DNA from: a virus
Strand: one strand, 5' to 3'
DNA: 34,758 bases
IMG/VR virus record: IMGVR_UViG_3300010430_004776
Location: 1-34,758 of that record
Under the pieces are notes generated by a model. It saw nothing but the letters and a program-made list of their open reading frames with translations. It was not told the DNA's origin and made no database searches. The position numbers and the translations under genes are program-made. This document shows positions 1-8,318 of this stretch, one piece after another (position 1 is the first letter of the stretch; every line of letters starts with the position of its first letter).

Positions 1-1418
1 AGTAGGGTTAGTTTGTGTTTATAAGTTGGGTCGCCACCACCACCACCGCCAAAATCCCAGTTCAGATTGCTACCACCGTCCGTCGAATTCGTCGCCGTCA
101 CTTCCGTACCGGGAGACGCATCGGAATTCGAGACGTTGCACCAATCCGCGACTGCAGTCCCGGTGACGTCCAGGTCTAAGCGATTGACAACCAGCAAATC
201 ACCATCGGCACCCGATAGCGACAGATTGCCGCCGACTGTCATGTTCGCACCGTTCTGATCGGCAGTTAATTGCCCGCCGTCCGTGATGGTAAAATTGCCC
301 ACCGTCGTTAAATCATTGGAGTCGAAATCCACCGTGCCGCTGGTCAGCAGAAACGAATCGCAGGTTGGCTCATCGAGCCATGTCGCCGTTACCGTGCCCG
401 CCGACTTGTCGACGTCGATGTCCTCGACTGCCTCACCGCCGAAATCGATGGATTGGTTGGCACTGCCGGACAGTGTGATGGTGCCTGTGCCTTTGGTCCA
501 GGTGAAAGTATTTGCGGTGGTATTTATCAGGTCGCCTTCAAGTGTCACGTCGACGTTATTCGTTGCGCAATCAACCTCCAGAGTTCCAACACCACGATCA
601 TCCAGCGTTAAGTCACCGCCGAATATCACATCGTCGGCAAACCGCAAGACGCATGTCCCGTTTGAATCAAACCAAAAACCGCAGTCCCATCGCCCACCGG
701 GTAGCACAAATGTTTCTGTTGGAATCCGTGCTGCCAATATGTGACTGCTGCCATTCACGGTCACGCCGGTTCCGCGAGTGAACACGGTTCCTGTTGCCCG
801 GAAAACCGACAATTCGCTATCGATTGTCAACGTTGAATTATTGCCTAGAGTTAAATCCGCACCGTTGTGTAGATTTAGGATGGTATCCACTACCAGTGTT
901 CCGTTGACGGTTAGTGTTCCGCCATCTACTCCCAGGATAGACGTACCAAGCGTCACTGATGCACCAGAAGCAATCGTAAGGCTTGCGGGGCCGCTGTCTT
1001 CAGCGTTGTTACTACCAATCAGCGTTTTGCCTGTGCCGGTCATTACGACTGTTGATGTTTCGCCGTAATAATGTATGTCCCTCAGCGTGAAATCACCGCC
1101 GCAAGTGAATGTCCCGCTCCCCATCCTTAGCGTCATGCTGGGTGTTCTTGAGCCAAAATCACCACTCGTGTCCACGTCGTAAGTATCCGCATCAAACGTC
1201 CCGGTGTATTCGCCGTCGCCATCCTCGAACACGATCGACGCGACATCCACATTTGCACCAAGCGTGCAATTCCCGACTCCGTTAGCATTGAAGATAACGG
1301 CATCACCCGAACCGGGTACGGACGCACCGCCACTGCCACCGGAGGAGGTCGACCAATAGGTCGTATCGCTCGCATCCCATGTCTGTGCCGTGCCAGCAAT
1401 CCAGTAACGGTCAGCCAT
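1..1418 (-). CDS. Beta-rich tail fibre-like protein, C-terminus cut by window edge
   Basis: The frame is open from an ATG at 1418 to base 1, giving about 472 residues with no stop, so the C-terminus lies left of the window. It begins MADRYWIAGTAQTWD and continues with Gly/Thr/Ser/Asp-rich strands (repeats such as GTLTVNGTL and GDLTLDD) typical of stacked beta-helix or autotransporter-like passengers found in phage fibres. Near residue 430 is a segment of the type CNVSNSDAS...NSTDGGSNLNW followed by a poly-Gly stretch. It starts three bases after the preceding leftward gene, so it is the third gene of a tight operon with the depolymerase. A tail fibre or receptor-binding role is an inference from composition and position; no enzymatic motif is visible. 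Confidence 0.7.
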   Translation of the reverse strand, partial: MADRYWIAGTAQTWDASDTTYWSTSSGGSGGASVPGSGDAVIFNANGVGNCTLGANVDVASIVFEDGDGEYTGTFDADTYDVDTSGDFGSRTPSMTLRMGSGTFTCGGDFTLRDIHYYGETSTVVMTGTGKTLIGSNNAEDSGPASLTIASGASVTLGTSILGVDGGTLTVNGTLVVDTILNLHNGADLTLGNNSTLTIDSELSVFRATGTVFTRGTGVTVNGSSHILAARIPTETFVLPGGRWDCGFWFDSNGTCVLRFADDVIFGGDLTLDDRGVGTLEVDCATNNVDVTLEGDLINTTANTFTWTKGTGTITLSGSANQSIDFGGEAVEDIDVDKSAGTVTATWLDEPTCDSFLLTSGTVDFDSNDLTTVGNFTITDGGQLTADQNGANMTVGGNLSLSGADGDLLVVNRLDLDVTGTAVADWCNVSNSDASPGTEVTATNSTDGGSNLNWDFGGGGGGDPTYKHKLTL

Positions 1419-1421
1419 TGC

Positions 1422-1760
1422 TTACGCCTGTTGTTTCCGTGGAGAAAACCGGCCTTCGGTTTCGTAATACACATCGTGATTGGCTGGCACCGCATCCGCA
1501 GCAGGTGACACGCCGTGGAAGATCGGCACCGCTTCGGTGACACTCAGACCACCCGAAGAAATCGCTTCAATCAGCGTGACAAGCCCGGCAATCTCCTGCG
1601 TCGTCAACTCGGCGTTGGGCACGATGGCCATGATCACAAACGGTGTTTCCGCAGCGACTGGCCCGACGTCGTTGAAAATCCCCGGCCACTTCTTGCGCCA
1701 GACGCCTTGCGACTCAAGCAACTGCTCGTCGGTCAGTTCTACGAATTGTTTCAATGCCAT
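1422..1760 (-). CDS. Hypothetical small protein between depolymerase and fibre gene
   Basis: A 112-residue protein whose ATG at 1760 follows directly on the TAA of the depolymerase gene (TAAATG), so the two are very probably translationally coupled. The next gene starts three bases after its stop. The N-terminus is charged (KQFVELTDEQL), followed by a hydrophobic stretch with PFVIMAIVP and an Ala/Val-rich second half ending in RKQQA. There is no signal peptide and no family is recognised. Lying between a secreted lyase-like protein and a fibre-like protein, it could be a fibre assembly or attachment factor; that is position-based inference only. Confidence 0.6.
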   Translation of the reverse strand: MALKQFVELTDEQLLESQGVWRKKWPGIFNDVGPVAAETPFVIMAIVPNAELTTQEIAGLVTLIEAISSGGLSVTEAVPIFHGVSPAADAVPANHDVYYETEGRFSPRKQQA

Positions 1761-4040
1761 TTATCGGCTCACTTTCGTTTTATCTTCCACTGTGAAATCA
1801 ACCAACCAACCGCCAACTGAAACCACATTGCCGGTCATCGTCGCGGCTGCAGGAACGAATCCCGCGTCGCCGATTTCCAGCACCACGCAATACGTGCCAG
1901 TGCCCTGTGCGAATAGTGCATAGCTGCCGAAGTTTTCGCGGCCACTGTCGTCGTCTTTGAAATCGTATCCAGTGCCATCGTGAGACTCGCCGTTAGGCCC
2001 TTCAGTTGCTTTGCCAGGACCACCGCGAACGTCCAGCGAAACCGGTGTCAAGAACGTGCCGTGTATCGCTTTGTTTTCGACCGTTGCCGTGAAGGATTGA
2101 CCGTCGACAACCGGTTCATTCATTAAGCGACAGCCCCACAACTGCGACACGCCATCACCGACAGACACGCGGTCATAAACGACAACGAATTCCCGACCGT
2201 CGACCGGTTTCAGGTGCACCACCGTGCGTTTGTTTTTCAGAACACCCAACCGGCTCTTGTCGCCGTCGCAGGCGAACCGTGACGCATCAATCGTGAACAC
2301 GTGATGTGAATCGTTGCCGTGGTCCTCGGTGGGCAAAACGCCCCGATAACCGGGCAGGGATGCCACGTCGTAAGGGTTTTCCGCTCGGGGGACTTTTTCG
2401 TCGGCTGGGAGATGAAAGCCGCCCCAGTAAGTTGACGATTGCTGTATGTGATTCGGACTTTGTCCGGTTGGCCACAGCCAGATCCCTGATCCGTAGAGCA
2501 CGCATCGCCCGCCCTTTTTTGCCTGTCCGGCGACCATCAGTTTTTCGCGACCGGAAGTGATCGACAGCAAACCGACATCAGGTTCGTAACGATTGCTGTC
2601 GATGGTTCGCGTGGTAAGCATCAGGGTCGTCGAATCGGGCGACCAGCTACTGCGGCTGAAAAAGCGGTCATCACCGGCCCGGAAAGAGGACAACGGCAGA
2701 CCGAGTTGTTGCGGTGATTTCGGCTCGACCGACTTGTCTCCAAGCGTTAGAGCGAAAATCGGGTAGTAGCTGCCGTCGCCATGCTGTTGGTTGATCCACG
2801 CGGAAAGTGCCGCCGCTTGCGGGTCGATGTCTTTATAGATGCCGGTCAGCATTAGGAAATCTTGCAGGCCGCGACTGCTGCCAACCGGTTCGCCGCGAAA
2901 GACGATCCACTCAGCAGCTTTGCGGTAGAAGTTGTCCCGGCTAAATAGTTCGTCGCCGGTTGCGGTTTCCCACATCGCCAGGAGACGCGGAGCACTGTCG
3001 AAGAACATCGCGTTATAACCGGTGATTGTCCCGTTGGTGTGCCCGCCCGCCTGCGTGCCTCCCGAGTCCAAGGCCATGCTGTTGTGCATGTCGATTGGGC
3101 CGCCGCGAACGCCGTCGTAGATCGGATAAAACCGACCGTCGCCGTTGATGCGGAGTTGCTCGACACCGTATGCGCAAAACTCGTCGCGGACGCCGTCGCC
3201 ATAGGCCGCTAGTGGGACCATACCGCGAAGCTGGAAACCCTTGGCGTGCGTTCTTGGTTCTTGGGAATCGTTCCCGTAATTGTCGCGGACGCCGTCGCCT
3301 TTTTCGGTGTGCCGTGGCGAAGTAACGCCGAACTCGGTACTGCCGGGTTCAGGCATCGTCAAGCCGCATTCGCCGAGCAACAGCCGCAAGGCGGTTTCTT
3401 TCTCGGAGGCCGTTAGCAGATCATTGCACCAGTCGTAAACCAGCACGAAGTCGAGAAACGCATCGCCGTTGGAATCCATCTTGCCGTCGAGCGCCAGCAG
3501 TGCCGCCTTGGCCGCTTGGCCGGCAGCGACATCGCCCAGCAGTGCGTATTGCAAGGCGTTTAATTCCGGGTCGCCTTCCAACTGCCGCAAAGTGTTTTTC
3601 CATTCGGGATCGGACAGCTTGGCGCGGATTTGGTCTTCTCGGCCGGGGAGCAAGAATCGGGGATGGTCAACTACCTTGAGAGCCGAGGGTGGAGTGCGAA
3701 ACGTCCAGGGCTGGCCGTTGATTGTGAGCGGGTAGACGCCGTCGACTGGTGGCGGGGGCGGCGGATCGGGATCGTCGTCATCGCAATCGGGGCAGTCGGG
3801 ACAGTCAGGGCAGGGGTCGGGCTCGGGTTGGGGGACGTTGAGTTTTTCGGCGAGGGCTTTGAGGCGCTTGATCTTTTCGCCGGTCTGCTGGTGCTCAGCG
3901 CCGGTTTGCAGATGTTCGGCTTGGATTTCATTGACGAGATCCAGGATATCTTTTTCGAGGTGCGCGTCGGTGTCGCCGACGGCAAAGCCCCCGAGGAAAC
4001 AGAGTACAATGCCACACAGCAACCAGATCGGTGATTTCAT
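1761..4040 (-). CDS. Secreted heparinase II/III-like polysaccharide lyase (putative depolymerase)
   Basis: The frame opens at 4079, but the ATG at 4040 is the better start: it has a G-rich ribosome binding stretch just upstream and begins a classic signal peptide (MKSPIWLLCGIVLCFLGG). A short coiled-coil-like segment follows (QTGAEHQQTGEKIKRL), then a Cys/Asp/Pro low-complexity linker with repeated PDC and a run of six prolines. After it come DHPRFLLPGREDQIRAKL, the usual entry to the alpha/alpha toroid of heparinase II/III and alginate-lyase proteins, a His/Asn-rich central part (MHNSMALDSGG, AGGHTNG) and a C-terminal beta-sandwich with EFVVVYDRVSVG. The family would cleave acidic polysaccharide by beta-elimination. 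In a phage context this suggests capsule or matrix degradation. The exact lyase family and catalytic residues cannot be fixed by eye. Confidence 0.72.
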   Translation of the reverse strand: MKSPIWLLCGIVLCFLGGFAVGDTDAHLEKDILDLVNEIQAEHLQTGAEHQQTGEKIKRLKALAEKLNVPQPEPDPCPDCPDCPDCDDDDPDPPPPPPVDGVYPLTINGQPWTFRTPPSALKVVDHPRFLLPGREDQIRAKLSDPEWKNTLRQLEGDPELNALQYALLGDVAAGQAAKAALLALDGKMDSNGDAFLDFVLVYDWCNDLLTASEKETALRLLLGECGLTMPEPGSTEFGVTSPRHTEKGDGVRDNYGNDSQEPRTHAKGFQLRGMVPLAAYGDGVRDEFCAYGVEQLRINGDGRFYPIYDGVRGGPIDMHNSMALDSGGTQAGGHTNGTITGYNAMFFDSAPRLLAMWETATGDELFSRDNFYRKAAEWIVFRGEPVGSSRGLQDFLMLTGIYKDIDPQAAALSAWINQQHGDGSYYPIFALTLGDKSVEPKSPQQLGLPLSSFRAGDDRFFSRSSWSPDSTTLMLTTRTIDSNRYEPDVGLLSITSGREKLMVAGQAKKGGRCVLYGSGIWLWPTGQSPNHIQQSSTYWGGFHLPADEKVPRAENPYDVASLPGYRGVLPTEDHGNDSHHVFTIDASRFACDGDKSRLGVLKNKRTVVHLKPVDGREFVVVYDRVSVGDGVSQLWGCRLMNEPVVDGQSFTATVENKAIHGTFLTPVSLDVRGGPGKATEGPNGESHDGTGYDFKDDDSGRENFGSYALFAQGTGTYCVVLEIGDAGFVPAAATMTGNVVSVGGWLVDFTVEDKTKVSR

Positions 4041-4141
4041 CCCTTTGCCCCCCGCAAACGTGCGGTGTCTAAGATTCATTTGACGTTTCCAACGAGGCGA
4101 AAACGCTAGGTGAATCAGGCGCGCGAGGGGAAGGTCAATCC

Positions 4142-4333
4142 CTATTTGCAGTGGGGCAGATGGGCGATTTGATCGCGGTGGCGTTTGCGGGCGCGGGAGA
4201 TCAGCGGGAATAGTTCCGCGCGTAGCAGGGTGTGCACATCGATTCCTAATCGAAGTGCCTCTAGTTCCAGCGCCTTATTTTCCTGTGGCGAGAAACGCAC
4301 GCTGCGGGCTATGCGTGGGCATTTGCGGACCAA
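4142..4333 (-). CDS. Small ribbon-helix-helix-like DNA-binding protein
   Basis: A 63-residue basic protein starting at TTG. The start is supported by a near-perfect AGGAGGT five bases upstream of the TTG at 4333. The core (SVRFSPQENKALELEALRLG) has the pattern of a CopG/Arc-type ribbon-helix-helix: a short strand with alternating hydrophobic residues followed by two amphipathic helices. The C-terminal tail is rich in Arg, Lys and His. It lies upstream of the leftward depolymerase operon and diverges from the rightward late genes, a natural place for a regulator of the divergent control region. The fold assignment is from pattern only. Confidence 0.55.
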   Translation of the reverse strand: MVRKCPRIARSVRFSPQENKALELEALRLGIDVHTLLRAELFPLISRARKRHRDQIAHLPHCK

Positions 4334-4515
4334 AGGTCACCTCCTGTGCCTGGATTATGGCTGTTTTGCGGGCTAAGTCGAGGCCGATCGGCAAATTGAG
4401 CTTGCAGCCGCTCGGCTGATTCACCTAACCGGAATCCATGCCAGGAAATTGGTGTGACATGCTCGGCGCCTTCAGGATGAGGGCACGACGGCAAGGATGC
4501 CGGCCGGGCACCACC

Positions 4516-4535
4516 AATCCGAAATCCGAAATTCG
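4516..4535. repeat. Short tandem repeat, family E (AATCCGA units)
   Basis: Three imperfect heptamer-like units (AATCCGA, AATCCGA, AATTCGA) lie in tandem about 35 bases upstream of the holin-like gene. Similar short tandem blocks occur at other gene boundaries in this window with different sequences. Confidence 0.5.
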
Positions 4536-4567
4536 ATGATTCTGTAACGCCGCAGGGAGGCAGGCTG

Positions 4568-4774
4568 ATGGGTGTTTGGCAAGTTGTTTCGCTGGTGATC
4601 ACGCTGTTGCGTGGTAACAAAACCTATCTCGTCACGGCCGCCATGGCGTTGGTACCGGTCGCCGTCTCTTTTGGCTGGATCGATCAAGAGACCGCCAACT
4701 GGCTGCTCTCACTGCTGACGCCGGCCGGACTCGCCACGCTGCGGGCTGGTGTGGCGAAAGGCGAAATCAAATAA
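4568..4774 (+). CDS. Holin-like small membrane protein
   Basis: A 68-residue protein with a strong AGGGAGG ribosome binding site upstream of the ATG. It has a short N-terminal segment with GNKTY, a hydrophobic helix (LVTAAMALVPVAVSFG), a turn with D and E, and a second hydrophobic helix (NWLLSLLTPAGLATL) ending in a charged tail. Small two-helix proteins with a K-T-Y entry and a TLRAG end are often annotated as phage holins or holin-like proteins. It is the first gene of the rightward run. No endolysin of a standard family sits beside it, so lysis function is only suggested. Confidence 0.5.
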   Translation: MGVWQVVSLVITLLRGNKTYLVTAAMALVPVAVSFGWIDQETANWLLSLLTPAGLATLRAGVAKGEIK

Positions 4775-4823
4775 CCGCTGCGGCGGTTTCTTCCCCCCAA
4801 TTTGCATTGATGAAGGATCAGAC

Positions 4824-5477
4824 ATGCAAACTCTTGACTTGCCGGCTCGTGCTGCCTTCCCCCGCAAACCGAAAATCGATAGCGACCAGGTCCTCAATGA
4901 GGCGTTGCACGAGATCGGCTATATGGACGCTTACGAGGCAGAGCAAAAAGCGGCCCTCAAGTTGCGGATCGATGAATTGACGGCGGAATTCCAAGAGCGT
5001 TTGACCATTCACGCGCAGAAAGAAAAGCTGCCGATGTCAATCGCCGAATACCGCAACTCGCTCAACGAGGCCATCGAAAAGTACTGCACGAAAAACCGCG
5101 TGAAGATCCTGGAGGATGACAAGAAGTCACGGGAATTCACGCACGGCACGATTGGCTGGCGGGATTCGAAAGCCAAGATCGATTTCTGTGAAGGCTACAG
5201 CGGATCCAAAGTTGAAAAGCTGGTCGACAAGATTGTGACCGGCGGTGTGCTCAAGCGTGTTCGCAAATTGCTGGCCTCCCTGTTTTTTGTGGGGACGCGG
5301 CCGGTTTCGCTGATCTGCGAGCCGAAATTGTCATTCAGCAAAACCAGCACGCTCAAAGCTTACCAGGACGGGAAGCTCAAAGACGAACACCTCGACGCGA
5401 TCGGCGTTTGCTATGTCGAGCCGGGCGAGGATTTCTATATCAAGCCAAACGACGTTGCGTTGATATCCGAAGCTTAA
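4824..5477 (+). CDS. gam: Mu Gam-like host-nuclease inhibitor
   Basis: The frame begins at 4749, but the ATG at 4824 has a GAAGGA ribosome binding site and avoids overlap with the previous gene, giving 217 residues. After a charged helical N-terminus (about residues 20-90) comes the Gam signature: a turn and strands around EFTHGTIGWRDSKAKID, then a leucine-rich helix, and near the C-terminus GEDFYIKPNDVAL, which matches the EDFSIIPFEQDV ending known from phage Mu Gam. Gam dimerises around double-stranded DNA ends like Ku and blocks RecBCD-type exonucleases. Here it could protect linear phage genomes. It sits just before membrane and protease genes instead of in an early operon, which is unusual. 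Confidence 0.75.
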   Translation: MQTLDLPARAAFPRKPKIDSDQVLNEALHEIGYMDAYEAEQKAALKLRIDELTAEFQERLTIHAQKEKLPMSIAEYRNSLNEAIEKYCTKNRVKILEDDKKSREFTHGTIGWRDSKAKIDFCEGYSGSKVEKLVDKIVTGGVLKRVRKLLASLFFVGTRPVSLICEPKLSFSKTSTLKAYQDGKLKDEHLDAIGVCYVEPGEDFYIKPNDVALISEA

Positions 5478-5489
5478 ACGAGGTCGCCG

Positions 5490-6263
5490 ATGCGTTCATT
5501 TCTCCTTACCGCCGCCGCGGCGGTGTGTCTGTGCCTAACGAATTATACTGCGAGCGCAGCACCACCGCGGGCGACGGTCACCGGTTCGACCGGTGGCGTT
5601 CCCGGCGATATCTTGGTTCTCGACGCGTCGGAAAGCGTAGCCGATCATTTTCATTGGGTAGTGACGCCCGAGCTGCCTGATGGGCGGCCGACGATCTTGG
5701 TGCTGGAGGAGGGCCGCAAGTGTTTGGTCTGCTCGGTGCCGGGGACTTGGACCGTGGTTCTGGCTGCCTCGAATGATGAGGGCGTGGATCAACTGAAATG
5801 GACGGTGACTGTGGGGGGCGAGCCTCAACCGGGGCCTGCGCCGCCGCCTGGGCCTGATCCTGAGCCGGGGCCGGCACCAGGCCCTGATCCCGAACCGACG
5901 CCTCCTGAGCCGGATCTGCCACCAGGTGTTTACGGTATAACGCATTTCGCTCGCGATCAGGCGAGGGCGGTTAATTCACCCAACCGCGCTACGGAATCGG
6001 CCGCTGTGGCGGCTGGCTTTGAATCTGTCGCAGCGGCGATATCGGCGGGAACGCTTACGAGGCCGAATTTGATCCTAGCGGCTTTACTTGAGGCAAATCG
6101 GGCAGCATTGGGGACCGAGGCCGCGTTGCGAGCTTGGATTCCGTGTGGCACGGCGATCGGGAAGCAGCTGCAGGCGTTGTATGAATCGGGACGGCTGACT
6201 GGGCCTGAGTCCTGGGCGGCGGTTTTACTCGAGGTAGCTCTTGGGTTGAGGGCGGTTAAGTGA
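5490..6263 (+). CDS. Secreted protein with PKD/Ig-like domain and proline-rich linker
   Basis: A 257-residue protein with an N-terminal signal peptide (MRSFLLTAAAAVCLCL, likely cut after SASA). Residues 25-110 form a beta-rich PKD/Ig-like domain (VPGDILVLDASES...HFHWVV...PGTWTVVLAASNDEG). A Pro/Gly/Glu linker with repeats of PGPDPEP covers about 112-145, and a C-terminal alpha-helical domain follows. The pattern GDILVLDAS...W...V is typical of PKD domains that mediate protein or sugar contacts outside the cell. Its stop overlaps the GTG start of the next gene, implying coupling. Export of a phage product to the envelope suggests a role in lysis or superinfection exclusion, but that is inference. 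Confidence 0.6.
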   Translation: MRSFLLTAAAAVCLCLTNYTASAAPPRATVTGSTGGVPGDILVLDASESVADHFHWVVTPELPDGRPTILVLEEGRKCLVCSVPGTWTVVLAASNDEGVDQLKWTVTVGGEPQPGPAPPPGPDPEPGPAPGPDPEPTPPEPDLPPGVYGITHFARDQARAVNSPNRATESAAVAAGFESVAAAISAGTLTRPNLILAALLEANRAALGTEAALRAWIPCGTAIGKQLQALYESGRLTGPESWAAVLLEVALGLRAVK

Positions 6264-6553
6264 TTTCTGATTTCACGCTGCTGATCATCTTCATTTTGAT
6301 TCCGACCGTCTTCTCTGTCGTGTGGTCGGTGATCTTGTTCAAGATTTACCTGACCATCGAGCGGATTGAGTACGCATCCAAAACGGTGACCTACGTGCAG
6401 ACTTACACGCCTCCCCCGCAACCACCGCCAAACGACGATTATCAGTTCCCGAAGATCTGGTGCGGACCGTCACCGAATACCCCATCGATGGGCGGTGGGC
6501 TTTGTGATTTGGCTGGCGCTGCAGCTGAAACGGCCAGCATTTCAAGTAATTAA
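6260..6553 (+). CDS. Small membrane protein with proline-rich tail
   Basis: A 97-residue protein starting at GTG, four bases inside the stop of the preceding gene (GTGA overlap). It has one clear transmembrane helix near the N-terminus (LLIIFILIPTVFSVVWSVIL) and then a soluble tail with a PPPQPPPNDD stretch. No family is recognised. Coupling to the secreted PKD-like protein suggests the two work together at the membrane, and a spanin-like or accessory lysis role is one possibility without direct evidence. Confidence 0.5.
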   Translation: MISDFTLLIIFILIPTVFSVVWSVILFKIYLTIERIEYASKTVTYVQTYTPPPQPPPNDDYQFPKIWCGPSPNTPSMGGGLCDLAGAAAETASISSN

Positions 6554-6573
6554 AGTGCGGCAAGGACTCATCG

Positions 6574-8214
6574 ATGAGCAATTGTGAACCTCAGGGACTC
6601 GGCACGCGCTGGAAGGTCGCCATTGCGGCGGCTTTTGGCATTTCTATTGCCGGGCTTTCAATTTCGATTTCGACGTCGGTGGATGTCGACGTTTCGATCA
6701 CTCCCAAGGAGGCGCGCGAGGGCTGGGCCGGGCCCGAGGCGGTGAAAGAGGCTGCGCCGATTGTGGCGGGGATGCAGCCGTTTCGTGTTGTTGGCGCTCC
6801 GCAAGACAACACGCGGGCCAACGTGCGGTTGTGGGAGTTTGCCAAACAATGCAACGGCGGAAAACATCTGCCGAACATTGCGCAGCAGATCGGTGACTGT
6901 GTGAGCTGGGGCGCGAAGAATGCGGCCGACTATTTGCAGTGCCGGCAGATTGCGAGCAATCCTTGGGTCGGCAAAGAGTTTCGTCCCGCCTTCGCGCCGT
7001 ATATCTACGGAACATCGCGTGTCCAAATTGGCCGTGGACGCATTAGCGGCGACGGGAGCGTTGGGGCGTGGGCGGCCGACGCGGTGCAGACCTACGGCGT
7101 TCTGGACGCGCAATATGAAGGCGTGCCGGAATATACCGGCCGCGTGGCCAAGACGTGGGGGCGGCGTGGTCCGCCTGAGGAATTCATTAAGCATGCGAAA
7201 CAGTTTTGTGTAAAGACGGTCGCGCCGGTGCGCTCGGCGGCCGAAGTGCGGGACGCAGTTTGTAATGGTTATCCGGTGACGATCGCCTCGAACTGGGGCG
7301 GCAAGATGCGGCCCGATGTGGTTGATGGGCGACTCGTCAACAAGCGGAGCGGGACTTGGAATCATCAGATGTGCATCATCGGTTACGACGGTGAGACCGG
7401 CAGCGAGCCTTACTATTACGTTTTGAATTCTTGGGGGGCAGCGGCGCACGGCACGCCTCCTGATGATGCTCCGCCGGGCGGGTTTTGGATCCGCACCAAA
7501 GACGTTGAGTACATCGTTCGACAGGGCGATTCATTTGCTTTCTCTGATTTCGATGGCTTCCCAGCTCAGGAGCTGGACTTCCGAATCATCAGAGACGGGG
7601 CACAGATTCAAGGAGGAAATGTCATGCAGGCTGGTATGAGTTTATTTGCGTTGTCGTTGGTTGCGTTCGCATTCATCTTCGTCTCGATTGTAAAGCGTTG
7701 GGTGTTGCATTGGTGGCGGCTGCCGTTGGTGGCCTGTCTGCTGGTGGTCACATTTACCTCAAGTGCTCGAGGTGATGAGCCACTCAACTGGAACATCATG
7801 GGGACGCCGGCCGTCACCGACGAGGGGCTCGACTTTAATATCATGGGCACGCTGCCCCTCGAGGCAGCGATTGCTCCGGCCAAGCCTGTGATGAAAGCGT
7901 ACAAGGACATGCGATCGGTCTGCCCGGCGTGCGTTGTATTGCAGTCGCACGAAAAAGAATTGCCATTTGATTTGGATTGGAAGCAAGCGCCGCAGTGGGT
8001 GAAGTCTTACCCGACGACGGAATGGCGCGCGGCTGATGGCAGGCGATTGTATTTTGTGCTCGGCGTGCATGGCGATCGCAAGGAGTTGGTGCGGCGCTGG
8101 GAGTGGTCCATGCGGCAGCCAGCGGGCGGCGGGACGACGGCAGTCAACACGTTGACTGGGGGCCAGTCAACACCCAGTCAACACCCAGTCAACACCCGGC
8201 TTGGGTCCTCCTGA
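6574..8214 (+). CDS. Papain-like (C1) cysteine peptidase fused to thioredoxin-like domain
   Basis: A 546-residue protein. An N-terminal hydrophobic segment (residues 14-33) is a signal peptide or anchor. The C1-type catalytic set is visible: QQIGDCVSWG (Cys109), WNHQM (His264) and LNSWG (Asn285). After the peptidase (ending about residue 345) come a second hydrophobic region (355-395), a signal-like cut site (SSARGDE), and a domain with SVCPACVVLQS (Cys450/Cys453) and SYPTTEW, resembling the CxxC and cis-proline loop of thioredoxin-fold proteins. An ATG at 7624 (Met351) lies behind a perfect AGGAGG seven bases away, so the C-terminal part may also be made separately. The substrate is unknown; lysis, virion maturation or attack on host envelope proteins are all possible. 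Confidence 0.65.
   Translation: MSNCEPQGLGTRWKVAIAAAFGISIAGLSISISTSVDVDVSITPKEAREGWAGPEAVKEAAPIVAGMQPFRVVGAPQDNTRANVRLWEFAKQCNGGKHLPNIAQQIGDCVSWGAKNAADYLQCRQIASNPWVGKEFRPAFAPYIYGTSRVQIGRGRISGDGSVGAWAADAVQTYGVLDAQYEGVPEYTGRVAKTWGRRGPPEEFIKHAKQFCVKTVAPVRSAAEVRDAVCNGYPVTIASNWGGKMRPDVVDGRLVNKRSGTWNHQMCIIGYDGETGSEPYYYVLNSWGAAAHGTPPDDAPPGGFWIRTKDVEYIVRQGDSFAFSDFDGFPAQELDFRIIRDGAQIQGGNVMQAGMSLFALSLVAFAFIFVSIVKRWVLHWWRLPLVACLLVVTFTSSARGDEPLNWNIMGTPAVTDEGLDFNIMGTLPLEAAIAPAKPVMKAYKDMRSVCPACVVLQSHEKELPFDLDWKQAPQWVKSYPTTEWRAADGRRLYFVLGVHGDRKELVRRWEWSMRQPAGGGTTAVNTLTGGQSTPSQHPVNTRLGSS
7611..7626 (+). promoter_or_regulatory. Strong internal ribosome binding site and in-frame ATG
   Basis: AGGAGG at 7611-7616 lies seven bases from an in-frame ATG at 7624 inside the C1 peptidase gene. 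Initiation there would give a 196-residue membrane or exported thioredoxin-like protein (start MQAGMSLFAL). Its quality matches or exceeds the sites at the true gene starts in this window. Confidence 0.55.
8141..8196. repeat. Three tandem CAGTCAACACC units plus an inverted pair
   Basis: The 11-base unit CAGTCAACACC occurs three times head to tail at 8164-8196. A further copy of CAGTCAACAC lies at 8141-8150, facing TTGACTG at 8152-8158, which makes a small hairpin. The block encodes the last residues of the C1 peptidase protein and sits 120 bases before the small terminase start, where a packaging recognition site could be. Confidence 0.6.
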
Positions 8215-8318
8215 GGCCCCCCAGGGCCGCGCGGTTTCCCCATGGCGACGTTTTTGTTGATAAGGGGGCTTTTTTGGGGGGTTACCCCACCACTTTGGGG
8301 GGTGGAGGTTGGTGGGGT

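Noticed and set aside
1480-1923. 147-residue plus-strand frame
   Set aside because: It crosses two leftward genes whose frames, coupling and start sites are better supported.
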